Part shown: positions 26,866-35,517 of the stretch, in pieces
Layout of the letters: each line of letters opens with the position of its first letter
Position numbering within the stretch: the first letter of the stretch is position 1
Assembly (NCBI RefSeq): GCF_030848305.1
Contig: NZ_CP114598.1
Coordinates: forward strand, 806,001-870,000
From: Akkermansia muciniphila
Lineage (GTDB): Bacteria; Verrucomicrobiota; Verrucomicrobiia; Verrucomicrobiales; Akkermansiaceae
Direction of reading: 5' to 3'
Length of the DNA stretch: 64,000 bases
Translations under genes and position numbers: made by a program
Notes under the pieces: generated by a model
What the model was told of the DNA's origin: nothing
Databases searched by the model: none
Seen by the model: the letters and a program-made list of their open reading frames with translations, nothing else

Positions 26866-27546
26866 ATGAAACCCATTACCAAACTAGCTTCCTCCACGCT
26901 GCCCGACGGCTCCGTTCTCGACCTATGGGAACGGGACGGTTTCCATTTTCTTCTGCGCGACGGCGTACAAACGGCGTCCAGTTTTTCCCACGGAAGCAAT
27001 GAAGCGGCGGCGGCCATGGCGGCGGCGCCGGTCAAAAGGGCCAACCAGCCTTCCTTCCTTCTCGATGGCCTTGGCCTGGGATTCACCCTGTTTGCCCTGA
27101 TGGATCAGATCCGCAGGGAAAAAGCCCGCTTCATCGTGGCGGAACCCTGCAAACCGCTCCTCGACTGGCACAAGGAACTGATGGACCAGGAACGGCCCGG
27201 CTTCCTGCACGATCCCCGCGTCAGCGTGGAATTTGCCCCGGCGCTCCAGATCGCACGCAAGAATCCGAAGAGCTTCCACGCCATTCTGTCCCATTCCACG
27301 CACGAGCGCATGAATCTGAGCGTCGCCGAGGCTTCCGACTATTTTGCCGCGCTCAAGCAGGGCGGCCTGCTGGTCATCACGGTAGCGCGCCCGGACGCCC
27401 GGCTTTCCCGGACACTGCAAAAAGCGGGGTTCGAAGTAAGCACGGAAGCCGTTCCTGCCTCACATAAAGGAAAGAAAACCGCTTTTCACACCGTTATTCT
27501 TGGAAAGAAGGGCCGCTTCGTCCCCTTCTCCGCTCATCAGTCCTGA
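26866..27546 (+). CDS. Spermidine-synthase-like SAM-fold protein
   Basis: The 226-residue product (ATG 26866; 26845 is an alternative) has the Rossmann-type layout of spermidine/spermine synthases: a glycine-rich loop (LLDGLGLGFTLFAL), an acidic strand end (FIVAEPCKPLLDWHK) and a strand HAILSHSTHE at the position where aminopropyltransferases have a catalytic Asp motif (DxxDP). That Asp is absent here, and the N-terminal beta-domain is short. It may be a methyltransferase or an enzyme with another substrate. It opens a same-strand run of secreted-protein genes, 15 bases before the HlyD-like gene. Confidence 0.6.
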   Translation: MKPITKLASSTLPDGSVLDLWERDGFHFLLRDGVQTASSFSHGSNEAAAAMAAAPVKRANQPSFLLDGLGLGFTLFALMDQIRREKARFIVAEPCKPLLDWHKELMDQERPGFLHDPRVSVEFAPALQIARKNPKSFHAILSHSTHERMNLSVAEASDYFAALKQGGLLVITVARPDARLSRTLQKAGFEVSTEAVPASHKGKKTAFHTVILGKKGRFVPFSAHQS

Positions 27547-27561
27547 TCCCATTTTATTTTT

Positions 27562-28746
27562 ATGAACCGCACCTCCCTCACCATGGCCGGATTTCTGGCC
27601 GCCCTGTTCATGGGAATTCCCTCCCTGGCGGATTCCATTGCCCCGGGCATCCTTCTTCCCAAAAAAAATACCAAATCCATTTCCTTCTCCCCCCAGGGAA
27701 GCTCGAACATTTTCCTGCTCGGCATCATGCCGCAGGGAAGCTCCGTCAAGAAAGGGGAATCCGTAGCCCAGGCGGACTTCCGCATACTGGACAGGAGCAT
27801 TGAGGATTATGAACGCGCCATTAAGAGCAAAAACCTGGAAGTGCTGAAGCTCCGGTACGCCCTGGACCAGCAGAAGGAACGTTCCGCCCTGGCCCTGCAA
27901 AAATACCAGACGGCCCTGGCCCGGACGGAAGAGGATCAAAAGGATTTCCTGGAAAAACGGAAGGCCCGCATGCTGGCGGAAGAAGAAGAACGCGTCAACA
28001 AGGCCCTGCGCCACATGTCCTACAAGCAGGAAGAACTGAACCAGCTTACCAAGATGTACAAGGACGACCAGGTGGCGGAGGAAACGGAAGAGATTATTCT
28101 GAAGCGCCTAAAAAATGAACTTGGGGAAAGCGAATTCGCCGTTCAGGGGGCCAGGCTCGTTGCGGAGCTGGCCAAACTGCGCAATATCCACCGCCTGGGG
28201 GAAGACTACGCGACGGCGGTCAGGGAAAAGCAGATGGATCTGGAACAGGCCCGGAAGCAGGCGGATGTTGACCTGGAACAGAAAAAAATAGCCCTGACGG
28301 AGGCGGAAGTGTCCCTGCGGCGCCTTCAGGACAAGTACAATGAACTGAAAGCGGACCGGGAAATGGCCTCTTTCAAGGCTCCGGAAAACGGCATCCTGCT
28401 GTACGGCGGATATGTGGCGGACAAATGGGTGGCCATCCCGGTGGCGGAAAAGCTGAAACCCGGCGGCAAACTGGAAGCCTTTGACAAAATCGCCACCATC
28501 GTTCCGCCGGATTCGGAACTGATTGTCCAGGCCACTCTTCCGGACTCCACCGCTACGCCCAAGGTGGGGGAACCCGTCGTCATCAAAATAACGAACATGC
28601 AGATTCCCGGCATTATTACGGAAGCCAGCCCCATTCCGGGAGCAGACGGCAAGCGCCGGATTATCATCACGCCCAAGGTTCCCGCCAGCCAGATTTTCGC
28701 GCCCGGACTTCCCGTCCAGGTGACCATCAAGGACCAGCAGACCTGA
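27562..28746 (+). CDS. HlyD/RND adaptor-like secreted coiled-coil protein
   Basis: The 394-residue protein has a signal peptide (LTMAGFLAALFMGIPSLAD), a beta-rich half-barrel strand block, a long charged coiled-coil (about residues 70-270, with heptad-like EKRKARMLAEEEERVNKAL and LEQARKQADVDLEQKK), then the second half-barrel FKAPENGILLYGGYV and a C-terminal domain (SELIVQATLPDSTATPKVGEPVVIKI, GLPVQVTIKD). This is the shape of periplasmic adaptor proteins of tripartite pumps and type I secretion. However, there is no uncleaved membrane anchor, lipobox or neighbouring inner-membrane pump or TolC gene. It could bridge envelope layers for the downstream repeat proteins; that is inference. Confidence 0.68.
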   Translation: MNRTSLTMAGFLAALFMGIPSLADSIAPGILLPKKNTKSISFSPQGSSNIFLLGIMPQGSSVKKGESVAQADFRILDRSIEDYERAIKSKNLEVLKLRYALDQQKERSALALQKYQTALARTEEDQKDFLEKRKARMLAEEEERVNKALRHMSYKQEELNQLTKMYKDDQVAEETEEIILKRLKNELGESEFAVQGARLVAELAKLRNIHRLGEDYATAVREKQMDLEQARKQADVDLEQKKIALTEAEVSLRRLQDKYNELKADREMASFKAPENGILLYGGYVADKWVAIPVAEKLKPGGKLEAFDKIATIVPPDSELIVQATLPDSTATPKVGEPVVIKITNMQIPGIITEASPIPGADGKRRIIITPKVPASQIFAPGLPVQVTIKDQQT

Positions 28747-28765
28747 TTTCCCTTAACGGATACTC

Positions 28766-29992
28766 ATGAATAAAGCCGTCCTTTTCCTTGCCGCTCTTGG
28801 AGCCAGTACGGCGCTCTGCGCTCCTGTCCCGGCGAAAAAAACGGAAAAAAGAGATACCATTCCCATTGCCAGGGTTCCGGACGTTCCGCCTCCCTCCCGG
28901 GAAACGCTGGACGCTTCTATCCGGAAGGCGGCTGACTTTCTGTTGAAGGAACAGAACAGGGATGGTTCCTGGGGAAACCATACGCGCACCAAGGGCCTGA
29001 ACGTTCTCTGCCCCTATCCGGAAGGCCCCAGGTCGTTCAGAGCGGCTTCCACCTCCCTGTGCGTCATCGGCCTCCTGACCAGCCCCCTGAAAGAAGACCC
29101 CGCCGTCAAGGCAGCCCTGGACAAAGCGGTGCAATACCTGCTGACCACGCTGCCCACCCTGAAACGGGGAGACACCCGTACCGTGCTTGGCGTATGGGGC
29201 CACGCCTACGGCCTTTCCGCCCTGAGCCGGGCGGCGCTAAACCTTCCCGCGGATGCCCCTCTGCGCGAAGAACTCAAAAAGACAGCCTCCCTTCAAATCA
29301 ACGCGCTGGACCAGATGGCGGACGTCCAGGGCGGCTGGGGCTATTACACATTTAAAACTTTTTCCAAACGCCCCATTGGGGAACCCACGTCCTTCCTGAC
29401 GGCCACCGTCCTGCTTGCCTACAAGGACGCGGAACTGGCCTTCGGCCTCAAGCCGGAAAACCGCGTCGTCAAACGCGCCGTCGCCTGTCTGGAAAAGCTG
29501 AGGACGCCCGCCGGCAGCTACGTTTATTCCCTTTCCCATTCCTTCTATCCCGGCAGGCCCATCAACCGCCACACCGGTAGCCTGGCCCGAACCCCCGCCG
29601 GGGATCTGGCCCTGATGCGGTATGACCCGTCCTTTATTTCCAGGAGGCAGCTGGAAGACGGCCTGGAACGCATCTGGAGCCGCGGCGGCTGGCTTTCTCT
29701 GGCCGTCAAGAAACCCATTCCCCATGAAAGCTTTGCCCAGAACGCAGGCTATTTCTTCTATTACGGGTATTATTACGCCGCCCGCTGCCTGGAGGAAGTG
29801 GCGCCGGAACATCTGGCGCGCCATGCGGCCCATCTGGCAAGCGACCTCCTGCCCATGCAGGAAAAAGACGGGTCCTGGTGGGACTACCCCCTGTACAACT
29901 ACCATCAATTCTACGGCACCGGATACGCCCTGTATGCCGTCTCCCGCGTCAGGGAATCCCTGTATCCCTCCGATACTGCAACAACTTCATGA
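28766..29992 (+). CDS. Secreted prenyltransferase/squalene-oxidase-repeat protein (copy 1)
   Basis: The 408-residue product has a signal peptide (VLFLAALGASTALCA) and an alpha/alpha-barrel of the prenyltransferase/squalene-cyclase repeat type, with QNRDGSWGNH, DVQGGWGYYTFKTF and KDGSWWDYPLYNYHQFYGTGYALYAVSR. No DxDD protonation motif of class II terpene cyclases is visible, and the signal peptide indicates an envelope location, so it is probably not a hopene synthase. Such repeat folds can bind hydrophobic ligands or proteins (as in alpha-2-macroglobulin or pectate-lyase-like relatives). It lies 19 bases after the HlyD-like gene and 3 bases before a paralogue, indicating one transcript. Confidence 0.78.
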   Translation: MNKAVLFLAALGASTALCAPVPAKKTEKRDTIPIARVPDVPPPSRETLDASIRKAADFLLKEQNRDGSWGNHTRTKGLNVLCPYPEGPRSFRAASTSLCVIGLLTSPLKEDPAVKAALDKAVQYLLTTLPTLKRGDTRTVLGVWGHAYGLSALSRAALNLPADAPLREELKKTASLQINALDQMADVQGGWGYYTFKTFSKRPIGEPTSFLTATVLLAYKDAELAFGLKPENRVVKRAVACLEKLRTPAGSYVYSLSHSFYPGRPINRHTGSLARTPAGDLALMRYDPSFISRRQLEDGLERIWSRGGWLSLAVKKPIPHESFAQNAGYFFYYGYYYAARCLEEVAPEHLARHAAHLASDLLPMQEKDGSWWDYPLYNYHQFYGTGYALYAVSRVRESLYPSDTATTS

Positions 29993-29995
29993 CCC

Positions 29996-31249
29996 ATGTT
30001 CCGCCTGCTGACGACCAGTTTTTTCGCCGCCTTGTGCCTGCATCTTTCCGCAGCGCAGGGGGAATCCGCGCCGGAGGAAAAGGCGGATGTCATTCCGATT
30101 GCCAAAACCCCGGATATCCCCCCCGCGAAACCCGGACAATTTGACAGGGCATTCCGCCGCGGCGTGGATTTCCTGCTGAAAACGCAAAATAAGGACGGCT
30201 CCTGGGGCGACCACCGGGTAATCGGCACCTGGAACATCCTCTGCCCCTACCCGGACGGGCCGCTCACTTTCAAAACGGCCAGCACCGCCCTGTGCATTGC
30301 AGGGCTCAACGCCAGCCCCCTGCATCATGAACCCGCCGTGCAGGAAGCCATGACCCGTGCGGAAGACTACCTCATCCGCACAATGCCCCATCTGAAACGC
30401 GGCGACGCCCTGTGCGTCTACAACACCTGGGCGCATACCTATGTGCTGGACGCCATGAGCATGAGGGCCGCAAGACTGGCCCCGGACAGCCTGCGCTACC
30501 GGGAATTGAAGGAATGCGCCCGCTCCCAGGTGAAAAAACTCAATGATCTGGCTTCCGCCATGGGGGGCTGGGGCTACCTCACTTATTCCGGCTTCAGCAA
30601 ACGCCCCGCGGCCCAGCCCACCTCTTTTCTGACGGGAACCGTCCTCATCTCCGCCTGGATGGCAGGAAAATCATTCGGCCTTTCCCTTGACGACAAAATA
30701 TTCGCCCGCGCGCTGAAATTTCTTAAATCCCAGAGAACGCCCGCGGGGACCTACGTTTATTCCCTTTCCCATGCCTTCTATCCCGGCAGGCCCATCAACC
30801 GCCATACCGGCAGCCTGGCCCGCACGCCCGCCTGCGATTACGCCATCAGGCTCTGGGAACCGGAGGGCATCTCCCTGCGCCAGCTTGTGGACGGCCTGGA
30901 CCGCCTGTGGAGCCGCAGGGGATGGCTGACGATGGCCCTGCACAAACCCACTCCCCACGAGAGTTTCGCCCAGAATTCCGGCTATTTTTTCTATTACGGA
31001 TACTATTATTCGGGAATGTGCCTGGGCATGCTGGCTCCAAACCAGGCAAAACGGCACGCGTCCCTATTGGCCAACGATATCCTCACCCGCCAGGGAACAG
31101 ACGGGGCGTGGTGGGACTACCCCCTGTACAATTACCATAAATTCTACGGCACCGGATATGCCCTGTACGCTCTTTCCCGCGCCTGGGACAGGCTGTACGG
31201 ACAACCGGAACCGCTTCCAGCCTCTGTTTCCACACTATCCCGGCCATGA
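29996..31249 (+). CDS. Secreted prenyltransferase/squalene-oxidase-repeat protein (copy 2)
   Basis: This is a tandem paralogue of the gene 3 bases upstream: 417 residues, signal peptide (LLTTSFFAALCLHLSAAQG), then QNKDGSWGDH, SLARTPACDYAI, HESFAQNSGYFFYYGYYYSG and WWDYPLYNYHKFYGTGYALYALSRAWD. Shared blocks such as FYPGRPINRHTGSLARTPA and PHESFAQN run almost unchanged between the copies, while the N-terminal and linker parts have diverged. Copy 2 has Cys where copy 1 has Gly or Ala (PACDYA against PAGDLA). Catalytic role unknown, and the DxDD motif is again missing. The last four bases (ATGA) overlap the next gene. Confidence 0.78.
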   Translation: MFRLLTTSFFAALCLHLSAAQGESAPEEKADVIPIAKTPDIPPAKPGQFDRAFRRGVDFLLKTQNKDGSWGDHRVIGTWNILCPYPDGPLTFKTASTALCIAGLNASPLHHEPAVQEAMTRAEDYLIRTMPHLKRGDALCVYNTWAHTYVLDAMSMRAARLAPDSLRYRELKECARSQVKKLNDLASAMGGWGYLTYSGFSKRPAAQPTSFLTGTVLISAWMAGKSFGLSLDDKIFARALKFLKSQRTPAGTYVYSLSHAFYPGRPINRHTGSLARTPACDYAIRLWEPEGISLRQLVDGLDRLWSRRGWLTMALHKPTPHESFAQNSGYFFYYGYYYSGMCLGMLAPNQAKRHASLLANDILTRQGTDGAWWDYPLYNYHKFYGTGYALYALSRAWDRLYGQPEPLPASVSTLSRP

Positions 31250-32391
31250 CAAACACCATGAAATCGCTTCTGGCGCTCTGCCTGTTTTGCAGCGCGTCTT
31301 CCGTCTCCACCGCGGAAACTCCGGTTAAACACACCTCCTTCAGGCCCAGGGAAATCTGGACGGACAACAACGGCGCGCACATCAACGCCCACGGCGGCGG
31401 CATCCTGTACGACAAAGGCACCTATTACTGGTATGGAGAGCACAAGGTGGAGGGGGACGCGGGAAACTATGCCCAGGTGGGGGTTCACTGCTATTCCTCC
31501 AAAGACCTCTATAACTGGAAGGACGAAGGAATCGCCCTGAAGGTGGCGGAAGGGGACAATTCCCACCCCATCGCCAGGGGCTGCATCCTGGAACGCCCCA
31601 AAGTGGTTTACAACAGGAAGACCGGAAAGTATGTGATGTGGTTCCATCTGGAACTCAAGGGGAAAGGATACGGTTCCGCTTACGCCGGGGTGGCAACGGC
31701 CGCAACACCCACGGGGCCATTCAAGTTCCTGAAGGCCGGGCGCGTCAATCCGGGCAAATGGCCCCTGAACATGGATCAAAAGAACCAAACCATGGAGACG
31801 TTCAAGGGAGTCCCCGGCCTGACTTCCAGCGCGCTGCCCGAAGGCGTACGTTCCGAGGATATGTTCAAGAAGGACTTTGAAAAAGGACAGATGAGCCGGG
31901 ACATGACCATCTTTGTGGACGACGACGGCAAAGCCTACCACATCTATTCTTCCGAAGAAAACAGCACCACCCACATTGCGGAGCTGACGCCGGACTACAC
32001 GGGGCATACGGGAAAATTCGTCCGGGTATTTCCCGGACGCTTCATGGAAGCTCCCGCCATCTTCAAACACAAGGGCAAATATTATTTCATCGCCTCCGGA
32101 TGCACGGGCTGGGCTCCCAACGCCGCCCGCAGCGCCATGGCCAGAAACATCACCGGCCCATGGACGGAACTGAAAAATCCCTGCGTGGGGCCCAGGGCCG
32201 GCATCACGTTCGGCGGCCAGAGCGCCTTCATCCTGCCCGTGCAGGGCAAACCCGGCAAATTCATCTTCATGGCGGACATCTGGCGGCCCAAAAACGCCAT
32301 TGACGGCCGCTATATGTGGCTTCCCATCCAGTTTGACGGAGACCAGATCAAACTGGAATGGAAGGACGAATGGACGCTGGATGACCTGTAA
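31246..32391 (+). CDS. Secreted glycoside hydrolase family 43-like enzyme (galactanase-type)
   Basis: The 381-residue protein has a signal peptide (MKSLLALCLFCSASSVSTAE; ATG 31258 is an alternative start) and a five-bladed beta-propeller of the GH43 type. The N-terminal blade reads WTDNNGAHINAHGGGILYDKGTYYWYGEHK; further motifs are RPKVVYNRKTGKYVMWFH, RDMTIFVDDDGKAYHIYSSEENST and SGCTGWAPN. The AHGGG plus YYWYGE signature is close to what I recall for GH43 subfamilies 24 and 34, exo-beta-1,3-galactanase and galactosidase, in which the usual general base is not conserved. Mucin or galactan sugars are likely targets. Its start overlaps the repeat protein by 4 bases, so it is translated with it. 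Confidence 0.8.
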   Translation: MTNTMKSLLALCLFCSASSVSTAETPVKHTSFRPREIWTDNNGAHINAHGGGILYDKGTYYWYGEHKVEGDAGNYAQVGVHCYSSKDLYNWKDEGIALKVAEGDNSHPIARGCILERPKVVYNRKTGKYVMWFHLELKGKGYGSAYAGVATAATPTGPFKFLKAGRVNPGKWPLNMDQKNQTMETFKGVPGLTSSALPEGVRSEDMFKKDFEKGQMSRDMTIFVDDDGKAYHIYSSEENSTTHIAELTPDYTGHTGKFVRVFPGRFMEAPAIFKHKGKYYFIASGCTGWAPNAARSAMARNITGPWTELKNPCVGPRAGITFGGQSAFILPVQGKPGKFIFMADIWRPKNAIDGRYMWLPIQFDGDQIKLEWKDEWTLDDL

Positions 32392-32411
32392 ATTCACCTC
32401 TTCCCCCTTCC

Positions 32412-32885
32412 ATGCGGAATACGGTTTATTGTTTCCATCTTCTTGCCGGAAGGCAGAAGCGAAGCTTTCTGTATGCCTTGTGCTCCGCTCTCCTTGTCGC
32501 GGCAGTCTGGCTGTTTCATCCGGAATGGCCTTTCTGGGCGGGTTATATTGCCTGGGCGCTCGCTTACGCGGCAACGCTGATTGTCCAACACACCGTCCCC
32601 CTTCCCATCCGCTGCCCGCACTGCGGAAACGCCGGGCTTCACTCCGCCCAGCAAACTCCGGAAGAACAAAGCAAGCCGGATACGGGAATCATGCTGGAAT
32701 GCCGGGGCTGCGGTTCCACCTTTTACACGGACGCCTATTTGCCCTGGCCGGGAAAAATTATCCGCCGGCGTCCCATTTCCCCGGAAGAATGGGAAGAAAA
32801 GTCTGTCCGTAAACAAGCCGGGCCCGCTTCCTCCGAAGAGGAAAGCAGGCCGGAAAGGTCTTTCGCCAACGGAGGAAAAATCTAA
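32412..32885 (+). CDS. Small membrane protein with zinc-ribbon-like cysteine pairs
   Basis: The 157-residue product has two adjacent hydrophobic segments (about 19-60) and a cytoplasmic tail with paired cysteines CPHCG and CRGCG about 34 residues apart, a probable zinc ribbon. The tail ends in charged low-complexity sequence. I recognise no family. Its stop overlaps the stop of the convergent lipoprotein gene by three bases. It is the last gene of the same-strand run that starts at 26.9 kb, although 20 bases separate it from the GH43 gene. Confidence 0.65.
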   Translation: MRNTVYCFHLLAGRQKRSFLYALCSALLVAAVWLFHPEWPFWAGYIAWALAYAATLIVQHTVPLPIRCPHCGNAGLHSAQQTPEEQSKPDTGIMLECRGCGSTFYTDAYLPWPGKIIRRRPISPEEWEEKSVRKQAGPASSEEESRPERSFANGGKI

Positions 32886-33301
32886 CGGGCTTTTTTGGAA
32901 GCCATCACATAATTCCTCATGCGCTGGTCTGCGGGGGTGGTGGGGCGCACGCTGGTAACCCAGTTGCCGTCTTTATCCTTCTTCTTGATTTCCGTTCTGT
33001 CGCGGTACAATTTCGCGGAGAAATCGCTGGAATCAAGAACAACCGGACCCGGGCCTTGCGCGGCGATGGGAGCGGGCGGCACCTCCGCAACCACCGTCAT
33101 CGGCGCGGCAAGGGAATTATACCAGTACACCAGTTCCTGCTGGCCGACAGGGTTGTCCGGATAAGGGGCATAAGCTCCGTTGTTGGTGGAAACCTTCACA
33201 TAGGCCGGTTCCGGAAATGTGGTTTGATAGGAAGAAGGGGAACAGGCCCCCAATAACAAAAGGCCGGCTCCGCCGGCAATAATCATGGAATGCAGTTTCA
33301 T
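32882..33301 (-). CDS. Small lipoprotein, unknown function
   Basis: The 139-residue protein begins with a lipoprotein signal (AGGAGLLLLGAC, lipobox Cys20). The mature part has no recognised domain; it is rich in Pro, Val and Ala and ends with a charged segment. It would be membrane-anchored in the periplasm or outer membrane. It overlaps the convergent zinc-ribbon protein gene by 4 bases and is divergent from the LysR gene by about 175 bases. Confidence 0.7.
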   Translation of the reverse strand: MKLHSMIIAGGAGLLLLGACSPSSYQTTFPEPAYVKVSTNNGAYAPYPDNPVGQQELVYWYNSLAAPMTVVAEVPPAPIAAQGPGPVVLDSSDFSAKLYRDRTEIKKKDKDGNWVTSVRPTTPADQRMRNYVMASKKAR

Positions 33302-33476
33302 ATAAACGTTGGACTCTTTTCCGCCCGCGGCCGTTCAGAGGATGTACGGCTCCGGCCTATTACGGGCAGTCACGGGCCTCACGCTTTAGCGCCCTGTCCA
33401 GCGCCGCATACTATCATACGGAGGAAAGGAGCTTGCCGTCCCCCCTGGAGGCATGGTTGAATATTATTTTCTCTCC

Positions 33477-34376
33477 ATGATTACGGATTTCCGGCTGAAA
33501 GTGTTTGAAACCGTCGCACGGCGCCTGAATTTTACCCGCGCGGCGGAAGAATTGTTCATCACGCAGCCAGCCGTCACCCGGCATATCAAGGAACTGGAAC
33601 GCCTGCTGGACGCCCGTCTGTTCAAAAGGGAGGGACGGGGGATTGCCCTGACGGCGGAAGGGGCGCGCCTGCTGGCCCATTCCCGCCGCATCCTTAAGGA
33701 ATATGAAACGCTGGCGGAAGAAATATCCTTTGGCCGGGATGCCCCTGTTTCCGGAGAATTGAGCCTGGGAGCCAGCTCCACCATGTCCCAGTATGTGCTG
33801 CCTCCGCTGCTGGCCCTGTTCAACCGCCATTACCCGGAAATACGCATATGGCTGAAAAGCGGCAATACGGAAGAAATAGAACAGGCCGTTCAGGACGAAT
33901 CCGTGCAGCTTGGCATTGTGGAGGGCACGGCAACGCGTGCGGACCTGCATTACCAGCCATTTATGGAGGACGAGATTATTCTGGCGGGCAGCATGCAGGC
34001 CGCTGTGCCCAGTGAAGGGCTTTCCCTCACGCAGCTCTCCCATGTTCCCCTGATTATGCGTGAACCGGGGTCCGGCACGCGCCGGGTGGTGGAGGAGGCG
34101 TTGAAAAAACACGGAATCTCCGTTTCCGACCTCCATATTCTGATGACGCTGGGCAATACGGAAAGCATTAAAATGTACCTGGAGCATTCTACGGCGTGCT
34201 CTTTTCTTTCTTCCCTTGCCGCCCGGGGAGAATTCAAACGCGGGAATTTGAAGAAAATACATCTTCGCCACCTGGAAATCCGCCGCACCTTCCACTTCGT
34301 CTCAGGACATGGAGACCATAGCAGAATCAATGAACTGTTCATCAAGTTCTGCCGCCATTACTATAACAAAATCTAA
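33477..34376 (+). CDS. LysR-family transcriptional regulator (YeiE/CysB-like)
   Basis: The 299-residue regulator starts with a winged helix-turn-helix (FETVARRLNFTRAAEELFITQPAVTRHIKELERLLDARLF), followed by the type 2 periplasmic-binding-like effector domain (SGELSLGASSTMSQYVLPPLLALF). The ATG at 33477 places the HTH at the usual distance. It precedes a YeiH-family transporter on the same strand, the arrangement of yeiE-yeiH, and its stop codon lies inside an inverted repeat over the likely yeiH promoter, consistent with control of that gene by this protein. Confidence 0.9.
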   Translation: MITDFRLKVFETVARRLNFTRAAEELFITQPAVTRHIKELERLLDARLFKREGRGIALTAEGARLLAHSRRILKEYETLAEEISFGRDAPVSGELSLGASSTMSQYVLPPLLALFNRHYPEIRIWLKSGNTEEIEQAVQDESVQLGIVEGTATRADLHYQPFMEDEIILAGSMQAAVPSEGLSLTQLSHVPLIMREPGSGTRRVVEEALKKHGISVSDLHILMTLGNTESIKMYLEHSTACSFLSSLAARGEFKRGNLKKIHLRHLEIRRTFHFVSGHGDHSRINELFIKFCRHYYNKI

Positions 34377-34404
34377 TTGGCTATAATATTTTTTAATTAG
34401 ATTT
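34369..34404 (+). promoter_or_regulatory. Inverted repeat over predicted promoter of the YeiH-family gene
   Basis: AAATCTAATT (34369-34378) and AATTAGATTT (34395-34404) are perfect 10-bp arms separated by 16 bases. A TATAAT (34382-34387) lies between the arms. The -35 region is poor. The dyad would suit a LysR-type or other dimer and lies directly downstream of the LysR gene. Confidence 0.55.
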
Positions 34405-34494
34405 AATGATAATTGCGTCGTATATCATTCAGCAGCCGCCCCGGTACGCTCCCGGCCAGGTACCACGGGCGGACGTAACCATCACTCACCGATC

Positions 34495-35517
34495 ATGTCT
34501 CCCAAACATCTAGCCAATCCCCTCCACGGCATCCTGCTTATTGTTCTGTTTTCCTTTTCCGCGTTTTACATTGCGGACTTTGAATGGGTGAAGCATCTTT
34601 CCCTCAGCCCGCTGATCGTCGGCATCGTGCTGGGGATGCTTTACGCCAACAGTCTGCGCAACCACCTTCCGGAAACATGGGTTCCCGGCATTCAGTTCTG
34701 CACCAAGCAGGTTCTGAGAACGGGCATTGTCCTGTACGGGTTCAAACTGACTTTTCAAAGCGTCATCGACATCGGCGGCTCCGCCCTGGCGCTCGACCTT
34801 ATTGTGGTCACTCTCACCATTCTTCTGGGAGCCGGGCTGGGACGCCTGCTGAAAATGGACAGGGACACGGCCCTGCTGACTTCCATCGGCAGTTCCATTT
34901 GCGGGGCCGCAGCTGTCCTGGGAGCGGAACCCGTCGTCAAAAGCAAACCTTACAAAGCCGCTGTGGCCGTTTCCACCGTGGTCATCTTCGGCACGCTCTC
35001 CATGTTTCTGTATCCAGCCCTGCACCGGGCCGGAATACTGGATCTGACGCCGGAACAAATGGGGCTTTTTACCGGAGCCACCCTTCATGAAGTGGCGCAT
35101 GTGGTGGGCGCCGGCAACGCCATGGGGCAGGCTATTTCCGATCCGGCCATTATCGTCAAGATGATCCGGGTGATGATGCTGGCCCCGGTGCTGGTCGTCC
35201 TGAGCATTGTCCTGGCCCGGAGGGACTCCTCTTCCGGCGCAAACGGGGAAAAACGGAACATTACCATTCCCTGGTTCGCCTTCCTGTTTCTCGCCGTCAT
35301 TGGCTTCAATTCCCTGCACCTGCTGCCTGCCGGACTTGTAGACGCCATCAACGCCCTGGACACATTCCTGCTGACCATGGCGATGACGGCCCTGGGCGCG
35401 GAATCCAGCTTTGAGAAGTTTAAGAAAGCCGGAGCGCGGCCTTTCCTGCTTGCAGGCTTCCTGTATATCTGGCTTTTCTTTGGAGGCTACTGGCTGGTCA
35501 AGCTGATCAGCTTCTAA
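34495..35517 (+). CDS. YeiH/UPF0324-family membrane transporter
   Basis: The 340-residue protein has about ten hydrophobic helices and the UPF0324 signatures: LSPLIVGIVLGMLYAN, RTGIVLYGFKLTF, SIGSSICGAAAVLGAEPVVKSKPYKAAVAVSTVVIFGT, and TGATLHEVAHVVGAGNAMG. YeiH-type proteins have been proposed as sulfate or sulfonate-related exporters, but the substrate is not established. The upstream LysR gene and the shared dyad suggest local regulation. No other sulfur gene is beside it. Confidence 0.85.
   Translation: MSPKHLANPLHGILLIVLFSFSAFYIADFEWVKHLSLSPLIVGIVLGMLYANSLRNHLPETWVPGIQFCTKQVLRTGIVLYGFKLTFQSVIDIGGSALALDLIVVTLTILLGAGLGRLLKMDRDTALLTSIGSSICGAAAVLGAEPVVKSKPYKAAVAVSTVVIFGTLSMFLYPALHRAGILDLTPEQMGLFTGATLHEVAHVVGAGNAMGQAISDPAIIVKMIRVMMLAPVLVVLSIVLARRDSSSGANGEKRNITIPWFAFLFLAVIGFNSLHLLPAGLVDAINALDTFLLTMAMTALGAESSFEKFKKAGARPFLLAGFLYIWLFFGGYWLVKLISF

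Noticed and set aside
28766-31249. Hopanoid or carotenoid biosynthesis by the two repeat proteins
   Set aside because: Both have signal peptides and neither shows the DxDD motif; no squalene or phytoene genes are adjacent.
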